Source of the DNA: Thermodesulfobacteriaceae bacterium UBA6232
GTDB taxonomy: Bacteria > Desulfobacterota > Thermodesulfobacteria > Thermodesulfobacteriales > Thermodesulfobacteriaceae
Assembly: GCA_002441555.1 (NCBI GenBank)
Contig: DJWK01000006.1
Coordinates: 1-17,330 of the forward strand
Direction of reading: 5' to 3'
Length of the DNA stretch: 17,330 nucleotides
In this document: positions 7,013-15,246 of the stretch, one piece after another
Position numbering within the stretch: the stretch's first letter is position 1
Layout: each line of letters opens with the position of its first letter
The notes under the pieces: model-generated
The model's database searches: none
Seen by the model: only the letters and a program-made list of their open reading frames with translations
Told to the model about the DNA's origin: nothing
Made by a program: the position numbers and the translations under genes

Positions 7013-8071
7013 ATGAAAACCAAAATTATCCTTCTTAGGCCAAAAATTGGGTTTGGGATTGGGGGGGCTGAATATCATGCAGCCATGGTGGCTCTCAAAC
7101 TCCTTGAAAGGGGTTTTAAAGCAGGCCTTATCTCCCACACCATATCCTTTCCCGAAGATATTAAAAAGCATTTTGAATTTTATCCCATAAAATTTAAAGG
7201 CTTTGGTTCCCTTCCCAAACATCTTTTCTTCATCTATCAAGCCAAAAAAATCCTTTCTAAACTCAATAATTATAAACTAATCAGTTTTTTTCGCTACCCT
7301 TACCCTTCAGACCTTTTCATTATGTGTGATCCCCTCATAGCTCATCTTATCCATCAAAAAAAGCCGATTCTTTCCTCCTTTAGACCCCGCTATCAAATTC
7401 TTCTTGAACTTGAAAAAAGAACCCTAAAAAACTCACAAAAGATTATTTCTCTTTTCTCTCTCGGTAAAGAATTGATAAAACTTTATTACCCCTTTGCCGA
7501 AGAAAAAACCTTTGTTTGCTCTATGGGATTAGATTTTTCAAAGTTTAATCCCTCTTTGAAACTCAAAAAAAGGGAATTACGCAAAAAATGGGGATTTTCT
7601 GAAGAGGAATATCTCATTCTTTTTGTAGGCTATGATACCAAAAGAAAGGGACTTGAGCTTTTGTTGAAAATTTTTTCTGAACTTCCTGATAAAACCAAAT
7701 TACTTATTGCAGGGGCAGAGGGAAAATCAACTCAAAGAATTCACTATCTGGGAAAGGTAAAAAATGTAGAAGAACTCTATGCCCTATCAGACCTCTTTGT
7801 GCTTCCTACCCTTTATGATCCTGGAGCCCTTGCAACCCTTGAAGCCTTAGCCTGTGGAACTCCAGTAATTACCACTCCCTCTGACGGAACCTCAGAATTT
7901 GTTAAAGAGGGAATAAATGGCTTTGTGGTTGAAAGAAATCCTTACTCCTTAAAATCAGTCATTTTAAAAGCCTTAAATACCCCTTTTGATCCAATTAAAA
8001 TCCATGAATCCATAAAACACCTTACCTGGGAAAACTATGTAGATTGTCTGCTTACCCACCTTGAAATATAA
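7013..8071 (+). CDS. Family 4 glycosyltransferase with a D-X7-E variant motif
   Basis: This 352-residue GT-B enzyme has an N-terminal glycine-rich loop GFGIGGAEYH (13-22), typical of GT4 acceptor domains, and a clear C-terminal donor domain. The segments FVGYDTKRKGLELLL, AGAEGK and LYDPGALATLEALACGTPV fit the LPS core glucosyltransferase WaaG and relatives. The usual EX7E pair is D269 and E277 here, so the first glutamate is replaced by aspartate, a substitution known in some GT4 members. It probably transfers a hexose onto LPS core on the cytoplasmic side; donor and acceptor are not evident. It is followed 12 bases later by a kinase-like gene, the same pairing of core sugar transferase and kinase seen in waa clusters. 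Confidence 0.87.
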   Translation: MKTKIILLRPKIGFGIGGAEYHAAMVALKLLERGFKAGLISHTISFPEDIKKHFEFYPIKFKGFGSLPKHLFFIYQAKKILSKLNNYKLISFFRYPYPSDLFIMCDPLIAHLIHQKKPILSSFRPRYQILLELEKRTLKNSQKIISLFSLGKELIKLYYPFAEEKTFVCSMGLDFSKFNPSLKLKKRELRKKWGFSEEEYLILFVGYDTKRKGLELLLKIFSELPDKTKLLIAGAEGKSTQRIHYLGKVKNVEELYALSDLFVLPTLYDPGALATLEALACGTPVITTPSDGTSEFVKEGINGFVVERNPYSLKSVILKALNTPFDPIKIHESIKHLTWENYVDCLLTHLEI

Positions 8072-8083
8072 CGGAAAAAAAAT

Positions 8084-8839
8084 ATGCTAAAACTTCTCTT
8101 TCCCAATTACAAAGATTTTAAATTTTTTACTTTCTCTGAAGTTGAGTCCCTTGACAAACTTTTCTCAAGACCCTTTATTTTTAAAATTCTTAAACGCTCT
8201 CCTTCCCACTTAGCTATTTTTCTTATTCCTTTCAATTCTAATAAACCCCTTTATTTCTTAAAAGCTTATCAACCAAGATTGTTTAAAAGAAATAGAGTAA
8301 AGGCCTTTAAAAATAATTTTCAAAAATTACAGAATAAAAAAATCCCTGTACTTATCCCTCATATCCTTTTTTATGAAAATCCCCTTTTTTCTTATTTAAA
8401 TAATAGAGGCTTTTATGGAGGGATACTCTATCCCTATTTTGAGAAGGGCTTTTTAAAAAAAGATTCTTTTTTTAAAGAGAATTCAAAAATTTTACTTAAA
8501 AAATTAGTAAAATTCATTTTTGATCTTCATGAAAAGGGAATTCTCCTCGGGGATACCAAATACAATAATTTTTATTATGATGAATCTAATGGTTTTAAAA
8601 TTTTTGATCTTGATGGATTAAAAATACTTAAGAAAAGGCCTGAAATCAAGAAGCGCCTTAAAGATTTATCTTCCCTTGCTATGACCCTTGAATGGATAGG
8701 TTATAAAGAAGCAAGTTTGATAACTTTTGAAATTTATAGGAGCTTTATTGAGCCCCTTTCTCCTGAAGATAAAGACTTTTACAAAAAGTGCATAGAAATT
8801 AAAAGAAGAAAGCGCATGAAAAAACTGGGATTACTTTAA
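8084..8839 (+). CDS. Second lipopolysaccharide kinase-like protein
   Basis: The 251-residue protein has kinase-fold signatures. YFLKAY holds a candidate ATP lysine, K60. DLHEKGILLGDTKYNNFYY (148-166) holds D157, K159 and N162 in the spacing of an HxDxKxxN catalytic loop. IFDLDG (173-178) is the metal-binding DFG equivalent. Glycine replaces the usual His or Arg just before the catalytic aspartate. It is only distantly like the WaaP-type kinase at 6269-6946, so it is not a recent duplicate. A role in phosphorylating a core sugar is likely from the fold and the preceding WaaG-like gene. A related small-molecule or sugar kinase cannot be excluded. Base composition is very AT-rich, and no clear ribosome-binding site precedes the ATG; it follows the GT4 gene after 12 bases and is probably co-translated. 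Confidence 0.72.
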   Translation: MLKLLFPNYKDFKFFTFSEVESLDKLFSRPFIFKILKRSPSHLAIFLIPFNSNKPLYFLKAYQPRLFKRNRVKAFKNNFQKLQNKKIPVLIPHILFYENPLFSYLNNRGFYGGILYPYFEKGFLKKDSFFKENSKILLKKLVKFIFDLHEKGILLGDTKYNNFYYDESNGFKIFDLDGLKILKKRPEIKKRLKDLSSLAMTLEWIGYKEASLITFEIYRSFIEPLSPEDKDFYKKCIEIKRRKRMKKLGLL

Positions 8840-8841
8840 AG

Positions 8842-8862
8842 CTTTTAATTAATTAATAAAAG
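8842..8862. terminator. Weak AT-rich hairpin between convergent genes
   Basis: CTTTTA (8842-8847) and TAAAAG (8857-8862) are inverted repeats around a nine-base ATTAATTAA loop. They lie where the kinase gene ends and the ArnT-like gene arriving from the other strand ends. The stem has only one G-C pair, so any terminator function is doubtful, especially in a thermophile. Confidence 0.2.
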
Positions 8863-10455
8863 ATGATATTTCTTCTTTCTTATCTCAATAGGATAAATTT
8901 TCACAATTTTTTCTTTTTCAAAGGAAAAAGGTATATTTTTTACTAAAATATAACTGCTCTTTGGTAACTCTTTACAATCCTTTAAATATTCTACTTTATT
9001 TACTAATTTATAGCGATATTTAAGATAATATACGAGATGATGGGGAATAATATTGCAAAGATAGAGTTCTCTTTTATCTTTAACAAGTTCAGCAATTTTT
9101 AAGGCCGCCTTTCTGAAATAATTCATTTCTTTTTGATGAAAAGGGTAATAAAAGGTTACATAAAGTTGTTTAATTAAAAAGACATAGAAAATCAAATAAA
9201 TAAATAATTCTTTAAAAGTGCCATTTTTCTTAAGAATTATCCGAAAATTGAGAAACATAAAAAGAAAAATAAAAAAATAGAAATAAGAAGAATTTTCAGG
9301 GAAGCTTAAAAGCAAATATATCAAAAATATCAAAGAAAAAAGGATACTTACTGAAGGAAAAATTTTAAAAAGGAAAATTTTTAATTTTTGAGAAACCTCT
9401 CTTTGGGAGAAAAGATAATAAAAAGATATAGTTACAAGAAAAACAAGCCCTGAAACAGAGGGTAGCATATAACGAAGTCTTGCCCCAGGGAAAAGAAAAT
9501 GAAAGAGATAGCCTAATAGGAAGAGGCATCCACTAAAAATAAAGAGGTTATAAAGAAAAGGGGATTCACTTTTAAGAAAGATTTTAAACTCCTTTTTTCT
9601 GTAAACCAGGAGAGTAATAATCCAGGGAGAAAAGCCGATTAAAGCTTGGATGGTAAAACTTTCAAGATGCTGTAAAAAGCTCATTTCTTTTGCCTTAGCT
9701 GCTGAAAGATATTCACTAAGCCAAGCAGAAATAAAAGGTTTTAGGCCTATTTTTTGACTTACTGGGATAGCCCAAGCTAAAAAAACTAAAAGGACTGTTA
9801 AAACCCCTAAAAAATGAGGGAAACTTAAAAATTCTCTCAAGCGTCTTTGAAAGAAAAGATAGGGAATATAAGCAAGATAGAAGAAAACTAAGGCCTGAAA
9901 GGTTTTGGTTAAAATCCCGAGACCGAGAAAAAAACCAGAAATAAAAAAAGCCAAATATCTTCTCTTTTGAATTTCATGGAGGTAAAACCAGCTATAAAGG
10001 GCAAAGGTTATAAGCATGGTATAAAAGGCATCAATTTCAGCCCGCAAGGCTTTGTCAATGACCTCAGGAGTGGTTAGAAAAATCAAACCTGGAAGTAAAA
10101 GTTCTATAAATTCAATTCTATTTTTAAAGGTTTTTAATATCCTAAACCAAATAAAAGTCAAAAAAAGAGAAGATATAATCATGGAAAGAGCTGAAAAAGC
10201 CCTTGCTGTAAATTCCGAATAATCTCCGGTCAATTTAAAAAACAAAGAAAGAGCCCAGTTAAAAAGGGGAGGTTTTTGAAAATAGGGCTCTCCAAAGAGC
10301 TGAGGAAAAAGATATTCTTTAGTTTCAAGCATTTGAAGGGCTATAAGGACTCTTCTTCCCTCTTCTCCCTGAAACTCTTTAATAGAAATAAAAGGAAGAT
10401 AAAGAGTTAAGCCAAAAAACAAAAGAATAGTGAAAATCAAAAATTTGATTTTCAT
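8845..10455 (-). CDS. ArnT-like membrane glycosyltransferase (PMT/GT83-type), intact copy
   Basis: This 536-residue, highly hydrophobic protein belongs to the ArnT/PMT superfamily, which moves a sugar from a polyprenyl-phosphate donor to lipid A or another acceptor on the outer face of the inner membrane. After the first membrane helix the periplasmic loop reads FQGEEGRRVLIALQM (28-42), with the catalytic acidic residue at E31 or E32. Next comes GEPYFQKPPLFNW (55-67), the usual second motif. About ten to twelve membrane segments follow, then a short soluble tail from about 455. The ATG at 10455 is preferred because it has an AGAGAG site seven bases upstream and puts the first helix at the N-terminus. 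A GTG nine codons upstream (10482) has no such site. This is the only one of the window's three ArnT-like genes without an internal stop. Confidence 0.85.
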   Translation of the reverse strand: MKIKFLIFTILLFFGLTLYLPFISIKEFQGEEGRRVLIALQMLETKEYLFPQLFGEPYFQKPPLFNWALSLFFKLTGDYSEFTARAFSALSMIISSLFLTFIWFRILKTFKNRIEFIELLLPGLIFLTTPEVIDKALRAEIDAFYTMLITFALYSWFYLHEIQKRRYLAFFISGFFLGLGILTKTFQALVFFYLAYIPYLFFQRRLREFLSFPHFLGVLTVLLVFLAWAIPVSQKIGLKPFISAWLSEYLSAAKAKEMSFLQHLESFTIQALIGFSPWIITLLVYRKKEFKIFLKSESPFLYNLFIFSGCLFLLGYLFHFLFPGARLRYMLPSVSGLVFLVTISFYYLFSQREVSQKLKIFLFKIFPSVSILFSLIFLIYLLLSFPENSSYFYFFIFLFMFLNFRIILKKNGTFKELFIYLIFYVFLIKQLYVTFYYPFHQKEMNYFRKAALKIAELVKDKRELYLCNIIPHHLVYYLKYRYKLVNKVEYLKDCKELPKSSYILVKNIPFSFEKEKIVKIYPIEIRKKKYHLLLIN

Positions 10456-10462
10456 TTCTTTA

Positions 10463-10468
10463 CTCTCT
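10463..10468 (-). promoter_or_regulatory. Ribosome-binding site for the minus-strand ArnT-like gene
   Basis: On the minus strand AGAGAG lies seven bases before the ATG at 10455. It supports that start over the upstream GTG at 10482. Confidence 0.5.
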
Positions 10469-10497
10469 GGTAAATTTAACACAAGCTTTGATTTTTT

Positions 10498-10503
10498 AGG
10501 AGG
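10498..10503 (+). promoter_or_regulatory. Consensus ribosome-binding site for the second ArnT-like gene
   Basis: A perfect AGGAGG lies nine bases before the ATG at 10513. It is the strongest Shine-Dalgarno sequence seen in the window and shows that the 5' end of this gene is still well equipped for translation, despite the internal stop. Confidence 0.8.
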
Positions 10504-10512
10504 CTTTTTTCT

Positions 10513-11514
10513 ATGTTTTTAAAAATATCTCCCTTAATGAAGGGTCTTTTTATCTTTCTTCTCTTTATTGGAATTTTCTATAATCTCTGGGATAGACCTC
10601 TTTTTGGGGTTGAGGGAAGATGGGCAGAGGCCTCAAGGGAGATGTCCCTTCGAGGCTCCTGGTTTGTTCCCACCATAAATTTTGAGCCCCATGTCACAAA
10701 ACCACTTATTCCCTTTTGGCTGATAAAAATAAGCGGAGAATTATTAGGATATTCCGAATTTTCAGTAAGATTACCAGGGGCTCTCTTAGCCCTTATTTCC
10801 CTTTTCCTTTTTTATTTTCTCTCAAAAAGATTTTTTGAAAAAGAATATGCCCTATTTGGCACTATGATTTTTGGCGTTTCTCTCGGTTTTCTTCAATTTG
10901 CAAGACTTGCTCAGTCTGAGATTTATCAACTCTTTGGAATAGTTTTTGCCCTTACAGTTTATGTTTACTATCGAGAAAAACCCTCCTTTACAGGCTATAT
11001 TCTCTTTATCTTAGGGTTGCTTTTTGGAGCTTTAAGTAAAGGATTGACCACCCCTGCAGTTTTAACCCTTTTTGTATTAATAGACACTATTATCCATCGT
11101 AGATATTATCACTTCAATTTTAAGCTTCTTTTTGCCCTTTTTATAGGAATTTTTCTTTATTTTCTCCCTTATTATCTTACTGCAAGGGAGCTTCAAACAG
11201 ACCTTCCCTTTTATCTGTGGTTTCGTGAAAACCTTAAACAGGCTTTTAATCCCTATGACAATCTAAGACCTTTTTATATTTATTTTTACTTCTGGCCACT
11301 TTGGATTTTCCCTTTCAGTCTTTTTCTTTTAACCTCTTTATATGACAATACGAAAAAGTTTAAAACCCTTTCAAATGATGAACTGGTCTTTTTTCTTTCA
11401 AATATAGCTATCGTTTTGCTTTTCACTTTTGCCAAGGCAAGAAGAGGATATTACCTTCTTCCCATACTTCCCTTTACGGTGATTATGCTTATCTTTTATC
11501 TAAAAAATTTTTAA
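10513..11514 (+). CDS. ArnT-like membrane glycosyltransferase, N-terminal part ending at an internal TAA
   Basis: These 333 residues are the N-terminal two thirds of an ArnT/PMT-family glycosyltransferase. The catalytic loop is FGVEGRWAEASREM (31-44), with E34 in the catalytic position. It is followed by PTINFEPHVTKPLIPFW, equivalent to the GEPYFxKPPL motif of the other copies. About eight or nine membrane helices follow, including the conserved ARRGYYLLPILPF near the end. The frame stops with TAA at 11512-11514, after KNF. The same frame continues open without another stop to 12114 and encodes the missing C-terminal region, so the ancestral gene was about 533 codons, similar to the intact 536-residue copy next door. 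This is either a recent nonsense allele, a split gene, or a gene read through at TAA. The truncated form has the active-site loop but lacks the last helices and the soluble tail. Confidence 0.75.
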   Translation: MFLKISPLMKGLFIFLLFIGIFYNLWDRPLFGVEGRWAEASREMSLRGSWFVPTINFEPHVTKPLIPFWLIKISGELLGYSEFSVRLPGALLALISLFLFYFLSKRFFEKEYALFGTMIFGVSLGFLQFARLAQSEIYQLFGIVFALTVYVYYREKPSFTGYILFILGLLFGALSKGLTTPAVLTLFVLIDTIIHRRYYHFNFKLLFALFIGIFLYFLPYYLTARELQTDLPFYLWFRENLKQAFNPYDNLRPFYIYFYFWPLWIFPFSLFLLTSLYDNTKKFKTLSNDELVFFLSNIAIVLLFTFAKARRGYYLLPILPFTVIMLIFYLKNF

Positions 11515-12114
11515 AATTTATTGGCAGTTAAGTTCCATCAATGGCTTACCTATTTACTTCCATTTTTAAATATTTTAACCATTATTATTCTCAAGAAAAA
11601 AAATTATCCTTTAACATACGAGATTATACTTGCACTTTCTCTGGCAACTATTATTCAGATCATTCTAATAGTAAAACTTTTAAAATTACAATCTTTTCTT
11701 GAAAAGCTCTTTTTTATCGGAATGCTTTTTCTCATTTCAGAAATTCTTTATTTCTCCTTTTTACAACCCGCTTATACCTCAACCAGTGAAAAAGAAGCTG
11801 GCCTTTTCATAAAAAAGCTTTATAAAATTAATCCTAACATTAAGATTTGTAGTCTTTCTGTTGAGGAAAAACCTGTTGCCAACTTTTATTTTTATGCAGA
11901 AATAAAGAAAAAAATTGAAGATTTTAAAAGCTCTGAAGAGGTGCTTACACAAAAATGCGAAGTTGTAGTAATTAGAAAGGTTTTTAAAGAGGAATGGAAA
12001 AAACTTTTTCAAGAAAAGGGATTTAATTTAATCAAAATTGAAACTAAAAGTGACAAATCCAAGAATTATTACATTTTTTACAATTCTTCTACCTTAAAGA
12101 CACCCTCTTTTTGA
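11515..12114 (+). pseudogene. C-terminal part of the same ArnT-like gene, downstream of the internal stop
   Basis: This stretch continues the upstream ArnT-like gene in the same frame directly after its TAA. It encodes about four membrane helices (to roughly 11770) and then a soluble C-terminal domain rich in Lys/Glu. It has no active-site loop of its own, so it would not be an enzyme alone. The nearest possible start is a TTG at 11521, six bases after the stop, with no visible ribosome-binding site; coupled re-initiation is possible but unproven. Because the frame is preserved, the lesion is a single-codon change, not an insertion or deletion. The last 37 bases overlap the 3' end of the polyprenyl-phosphate glycosyltransferase gene on the other strand. 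Confidence 0.65.
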
Positions 12115-12992
12115 GCGAGATTGAAGCGCCTTAAGTTTTTGTGTATAACATAGCTTACAAAGGCACCCAATAGTAAGGCTACAAATAATCCAGCTTTTAG
12201 AAAGGTGGGATTTATTAGTAACCATATCCCACAGGGTAAAAGTAAAATTAAATGTAACCCTGCCCAGACCTTGAAAAATTTTTCGTAAAAATCCGCTTTC
12301 TTTAAAAAGGGAAAGGTAATTAACTCCCTTAAAACCTCAAAGGTTCTCTTTAGTCCATAATGGGAGCGTCCCCAATGGCGTTTTCTATCAATTACTGGAA
12401 TTTCAGCCACCTCTTCATTTTTTACTCCAAAAAGGGCTGGTAAAAAACGGTGAAATCCATGGGGAATTTGAACCCTTTTTGGAATTTCTGCTACATAACC
12501 CTTAAGGGAACAACCGTTATCCCGAACTTTAATCCCCGTAACCAGGGCAATTATGCGATTAGCGATAAAAGAGGGTATTTTCCGAGTAAAAAGGGGTTCC
12601 TTTCTTTTGAGACGATAACCTGTGGCAACTAAATATCCTTCTTCAAGTTTTGCAAGGAGATCTTTAAAATATTTTGGGTCATTCTGCCCATCTCCATCCA
12701 TAGAGAAAATATAGTCTCCCCTTGCCAACTGAAAACCAGCAGTTAATCCTGCAGCCTCTCCTCGATTTCTATCCATATTAAGAATTCTAAGCTTGGAATC
12801 CATTATTTTTATGGCTTTAAGCTTTTCAAGGGTTCCATCAGTGCTTCCATCATTAACAAAAATAATTTCGTAATCATAGCCCTTTTCTGCCTTTATTTCT
12901 TCACAAACAGCTTTTACCTCTTTATACACTAAATCCACATTTCCCTCTTCGTTGTGCATGGGAATAACTATAGAGATTAGCCTTTGATTCAT
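12078..12992 (-). CDS. DPM1/ArnC-like polyprenyl-phosphate glycosyltransferase
   Basis: This 304-residue family-2 glycosyltransferase starts SIVIPMHNEEGNVD and has VNDGSTDGT (46-54) and the metal-binding MDGDGQNDP (98-106). It also has DNGCSLKGY (158-166) and a basic RKRHWGRSHYGLKR segment (203-216), all typical of the dolichol-phosphate-mannose synthase, ArnC and GtrB group. Two C-terminal membrane helices (about 243-262 and 266-284) anchor it. Such enzymes load one sugar from a nucleotide donor onto undecaprenyl phosphate on the cytoplasmic side, making the substrate for ArnT-like transferases. Three ArnT-like genes lie around it, so it is the likely donor-maker for at least one. It is last in an operon with the aminotransferase (4-base gap) and dehydrogenase. 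Its 3' end overlaps that of the convergent ArnT-like gene by 37 bases. Confidence 0.87.
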   Translation of the reverse strand: MNQRLISIVIPMHNEEGNVDLVYKEVKAVCEEIKAEKGYDYEIIFVNDGSTDGTLEKLKAIKIMDSKLRILNMDRNRGEAAGLTAGFQLARGDYIFSMDGDGQNDPKYFKDLLAKLEEGYLVATGYRLKRKEPLFTRKIPSFIANRIIALVTGIKVRDNGCSLKGYVAEIPKRVQIPHGFHRFLPALFGVKNEEVAEIPVIDRKRHWGRSHYGLKRTFEVLRELITFPFLKKADFYEKFFKVWAGLHLILLLPCGIWLLINPTFLKAGLFVALLLGAFVSYVIHKNLRRFNLAQKEGVFKVEEL

Positions 12993-12996
12993 CTTC

Positions 12997-14109
12997 CTAT
13001 GCGTTGAAAAAGGCCTTTATGGAATCAATTATATAATCAATTTCCTCTTGAGTTAATTCCGGATAAAGGGGGATAGCAAGAAGCTCCCTTGCAAGCCTTT
13101 CTGCCTGAGGAAGATTCCAGGTCTTTCCAAAGGTCTCAAGATAGGCTCTTTGTTGGTGAAGGGGTATGGGGTAATAGTAACCCGTTCCGATTCCCCTCTC
13201 TTTAAGAAATTTAATGAGCTCTTCTCTTTTGGGAGTTCCTATCACATAGCGGTGATATACACTCTTTTTATGGGGTGGATCCAAGGGAGGTAAAAGAAGC
13301 CCAGGAATCTCAGATAATTTCTCCGTATAGTATCGTGCAATTTCTCTTCTTTTTTCATTTTTTTCATCAAGGGTTTTTAGTCTTGCTCTGAGGATAACTG
13401 CCTGAAGTTCATCAAGTCTGGTATTTAGACCTGGAAAATGGGAGTGATTTTTTTCAACCTGTCCGTGGACACGAAAATATTTTAATTTAAACGCAAGCTC
13501 ATCATCATCTGTTACCACAACTCCAGCATCTCCCACAGCATTTAGATTTTTTACTGGTCCGCAACTAAAACATCCTACCTTTCCGAAAGTGCCAACCTTT
13601 TTCCCCCGATATTCTGCCCCGTGGGCATGGGAGGCATCCTCAATTAGATAAATCCCGTATTTTTGGCAGATTTCAAGGATATCGTCCATCTCGCAGGGAT
13701 GCCCATACATATGAATAAGCAAAAGGGCCTTTGTGCGAGGAGTAATTTTTTTCTTGAGATCGTTAAGATCCGGACCAAAAGTCTTGGGATCAACTTCAAG
13801 AAATACAGGCTCTGCACCGGCAAAATAAATGGCTTCAAGATCAGCTATAAAACCATTGGCCTGAAGGAGAACCTCATCTCCCTTTCCGATACCAAGGGCT
13901 ATTAAACTCGCAAGAAGAGCAGAGGTTCCACAGCTATAACCTATGGCATATTTTACTCCCAGATATTCAGCCCACTCCTTTTCAAAGGCCTGAAGATTTG
14001 GGCCATTAAGAATTTTCATACTTTGAAAAACCTCTTTAAAACCCTGAAGAACCTCTTCCTCTATTTCTTTAAAACCTCGCCTTAAATCAAGAAGAGGAAT
14101 CTGAAACAT
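12997..14109 (-). CDS. DegT/DnrJ/EryC1-family sugar aminotransferase
   Basis: This 370-residue protein is a PLP-dependent nucleotide-sugar aminotransferase of the DegT/ArnB/WbpE family, at full length. GTSALLASL (61-69) binds the PLP phosphate, IEDASHAHGA (156-165) carries D158, which pairs with the pyridine nitrogen, and FSCGPVKNLNAVGDAG (181-196) holds the catalytic lysine K187. GLNTRLDELQA and the C-terminal GIGTGYYYPIPLHQQ also match. It would convert a keto group on a nucleotide sugar to an amine, using glutamate as donor. The dehydrogenase gene lies directly upstream, two bases away. An AAGGAG site (14117-14122) for this gene lies inside the end of that gene, seven bases before the ATG, so the two are closely coupled. 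A 3-keto sugar is the likeliest substrate by analogy with GnnA/GnnB and WbpB/WbpE pairs, but this is inference. Confidence 0.88.
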   Translation of the reverse strand: MFQIPLLDLRRGFKEIEEEVLQGFKEVFQSMKILNGPNLQAFEKEWAEYLGVKYAIGYSCGTSALLASLIALGIGKGDEVLLQANGFIADLEAIYFAGAEPVFLEVDPKTFGPDLNDLKKKITPRTKALLLIHMYGHPCEMDDILEICQKYGIYLIEDASHAHGAEYRGKKVGTFGKVGCFSCGPVKNLNAVGDAGVVVTDDDELAFKLKYFRVHGQVEKNHSHFPGLNTRLDELQAVILRARLKTLDEKNEKRREIARYYTEKLSEIPGLLLPPLDPPHKKSVYHRYVIGTPKREELIKFLKERGIGTGYYYPIPLHQQRAYLETFGKTWNLPQAERLARELLAIPLYPELTQEEIDYIIDSIKAFFNA

Positions 14110-14111
14110 GC

Positions 14112-15179
14112 TTATACTCCTTTTCCGAGTTTACACAGCTTTGGTTTAAAAGGAAAATAAATTTCCCTTCCTCTTTCTGCTGATTCATAAAGTCCGATTA
14201 TTAACTCAAGAGAGGTAAGGGCATCTTCACCGATAGCCAAAAAGGGAACTCTGTTTCCATTTTTAAAATATTCAAGAGCAGCCTTAAGATAAGCAAAGTG
14301 AGAATATCCAAGGGGATTTGCTGGATTTTCAGTAAATCCCTCAATGAGAGACTTTGCATCTTCAATTCCTTCAATAGCAAGATAATCAAGCTTATTCATA
14401 GCGAAACCGCCAATTATGGCTGAACCTTTTTCTCCAAGTAAAACCACCTCTGCTTTGATGTCTTTAGGCCTTGCACAGGTGGTGGCTTCAATGGTTCCAA
14501 GGGCACCATTTTTAAATTTAATAGTGCCTACAAGGAGATCCTCTGCCTCAATGTTAACAAGATAGGTGCCCATTTTGGCAAAACAACTTTCAACCTCACC
14601 TAAAAGATAGGTCATCATATCGGCAAAATGACAGCCTTGCTGGGCAAGAGCTCCTCCATCATAAGCCCAAGTCCCTCTCCAGCTTGCACTGTCATAATAA
14701 TTTTGCCTTCTTGACCAGTAAAACTTTACAGAAAGTAAAACAATCTTTCCAAAAAGGCCTTTCTCAAGAAGTTCTTTTACCTTTATTATAGGAAGATTGG
14801 CTCTATTTTGGAAAATGGTAACCAGTTTTAACCGAAATTTTTCAGCTAAATTTACAAGGGTTTCTGCATCTTTAAGGGTTAGGGCAAGGGGCTTTTCCAC
14901 AAGAAGATTTTTACGAAATTTTTTCAAAACCACTTCTCCCACTTTTTTGTGAAGCCCTGATGGAACAGAAAGATCTACAACATCAATGGGCTCCATTTTA
15001 AGCATTTCCTGAAAATCCGTATAAGGTTTCGCTGAAAGGGCCTCTGCAAAGGCTTTTGCTTTTTGAGGATCAAGATCAGAGACTGCCACTACCTCTACTT
15101 CATCCCTTAGAGCTTGATAGATTTTTAAATGGCGCTCTGCTGCTTTTCCGCACCCTATTATGGCTACTTTCAATTTCAT
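14112..15179 (-). CDS. Gfo/Idh/MocA-family sugar dehydrogenase (WbpB/WlbA/GnnA-like)
   Basis: The 355-residue protein has the two-domain layout of the Gfo/Idh/MocA oxidoreductases. The NAD(P)-binding GCGKAAERH (9-17) follows the first strand, EKPLAL (95-100) holds the conserved catalytic-site lysine, and the C-terminal domain has YYDSASWRGTWAYDGGALAQQ with H184 and D187 after it. The QNR and WRGTW motifs resemble the WlbA/WbpB type UDP-N-acetyl-glucosaminuronate 3-dehydrogenases and related sugar 3-dehydrogenases such as GnnA. It would oxidise a nucleotide-sugar hydroxyl to a ketone, which the adjacent DegT enzyme then aminates. The exact sugar is not evident. It is first in the three-gene minus operon; no strong promoter was found in the 81 bases before it. 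Confidence 0.83.
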   Translation of the reverse strand: MKLKVAIIGCGKAAERHLKIYQALRDEVEVVAVSDLDPQKAKAFAEALSAKPYTDFQEMLKMEPIDVVDLSVPSGLHKKVGEVVLKKFRKNLLVEKPLALTLKDAETLVNLAEKFRLKLVTIFQNRANLPIIKVKELLEKGLFGKIVLLSVKFYWSRRQNYYDSASWRGTWAYDGGALAQQGCHFADMMTYLLGEVESCFAKMGTYLVNIEAEDLLVGTIKFKNGALGTIEATTCARPKDIKAEVVLLGEKGSAIIGGFAMNKLDYLAIEGIEDAKSLIEGFTENPANPLGYSHFAYLKAALEYFKNGNRVPFLAIGEDALTSLELIIGLYESAERGREIYFPFKPKLCKLGKGV

Positions 15180-15246
15180 AACTTCACAAGCTTATAACTT
15201 TTTTTAAAGTTGTAAAGAGGTATCTTTTTAATTTTTGAAGCAGAGA

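Noticed and set aside
6992..7240. An open frame of about 80 codons on the minus strand over the start of the second GT4 gene
   Set aside because: It lies opposite a well-supported glycosyltransferase, has no recognisable domain, and would run across the divergent promoter gap.
10456..10482. GTG at 10482 as the start of the minus-strand ArnT-like protein
   Set aside because: No ribosome-binding site precedes it and the added nine residues do not look like family sequence; the ATG at 10455 has an AGAGAG site at a good distance.
11461..11560. A frameshift or homopolymer sequencing error as the cause of the split in the second ArnT-like gene
   Set aside because: The reading frame is the same on both sides of the stop (11512-11514), so a single base gain or loss cannot explain it; only a codon substitution or a balanced change can.
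11779..12012. A Phe/Lys-rich minus-strand open frame opposite the C-terminal part of the second ArnT-like gene
   Set aside because: Its composition is what is expected from the complement of AT-rich membrane-protein DNA; no motif or ribosome-binding site supports it.
15196..15211. AACTTT-TTTT-AAAGTT hairpin between the divergent dehydrogenase and ArnT-like genes
   Set aside because: It has one G-C pair per arm and lies between two gene starts, where a terminator is not expected; probably a chance feature of AT-rich DNA.
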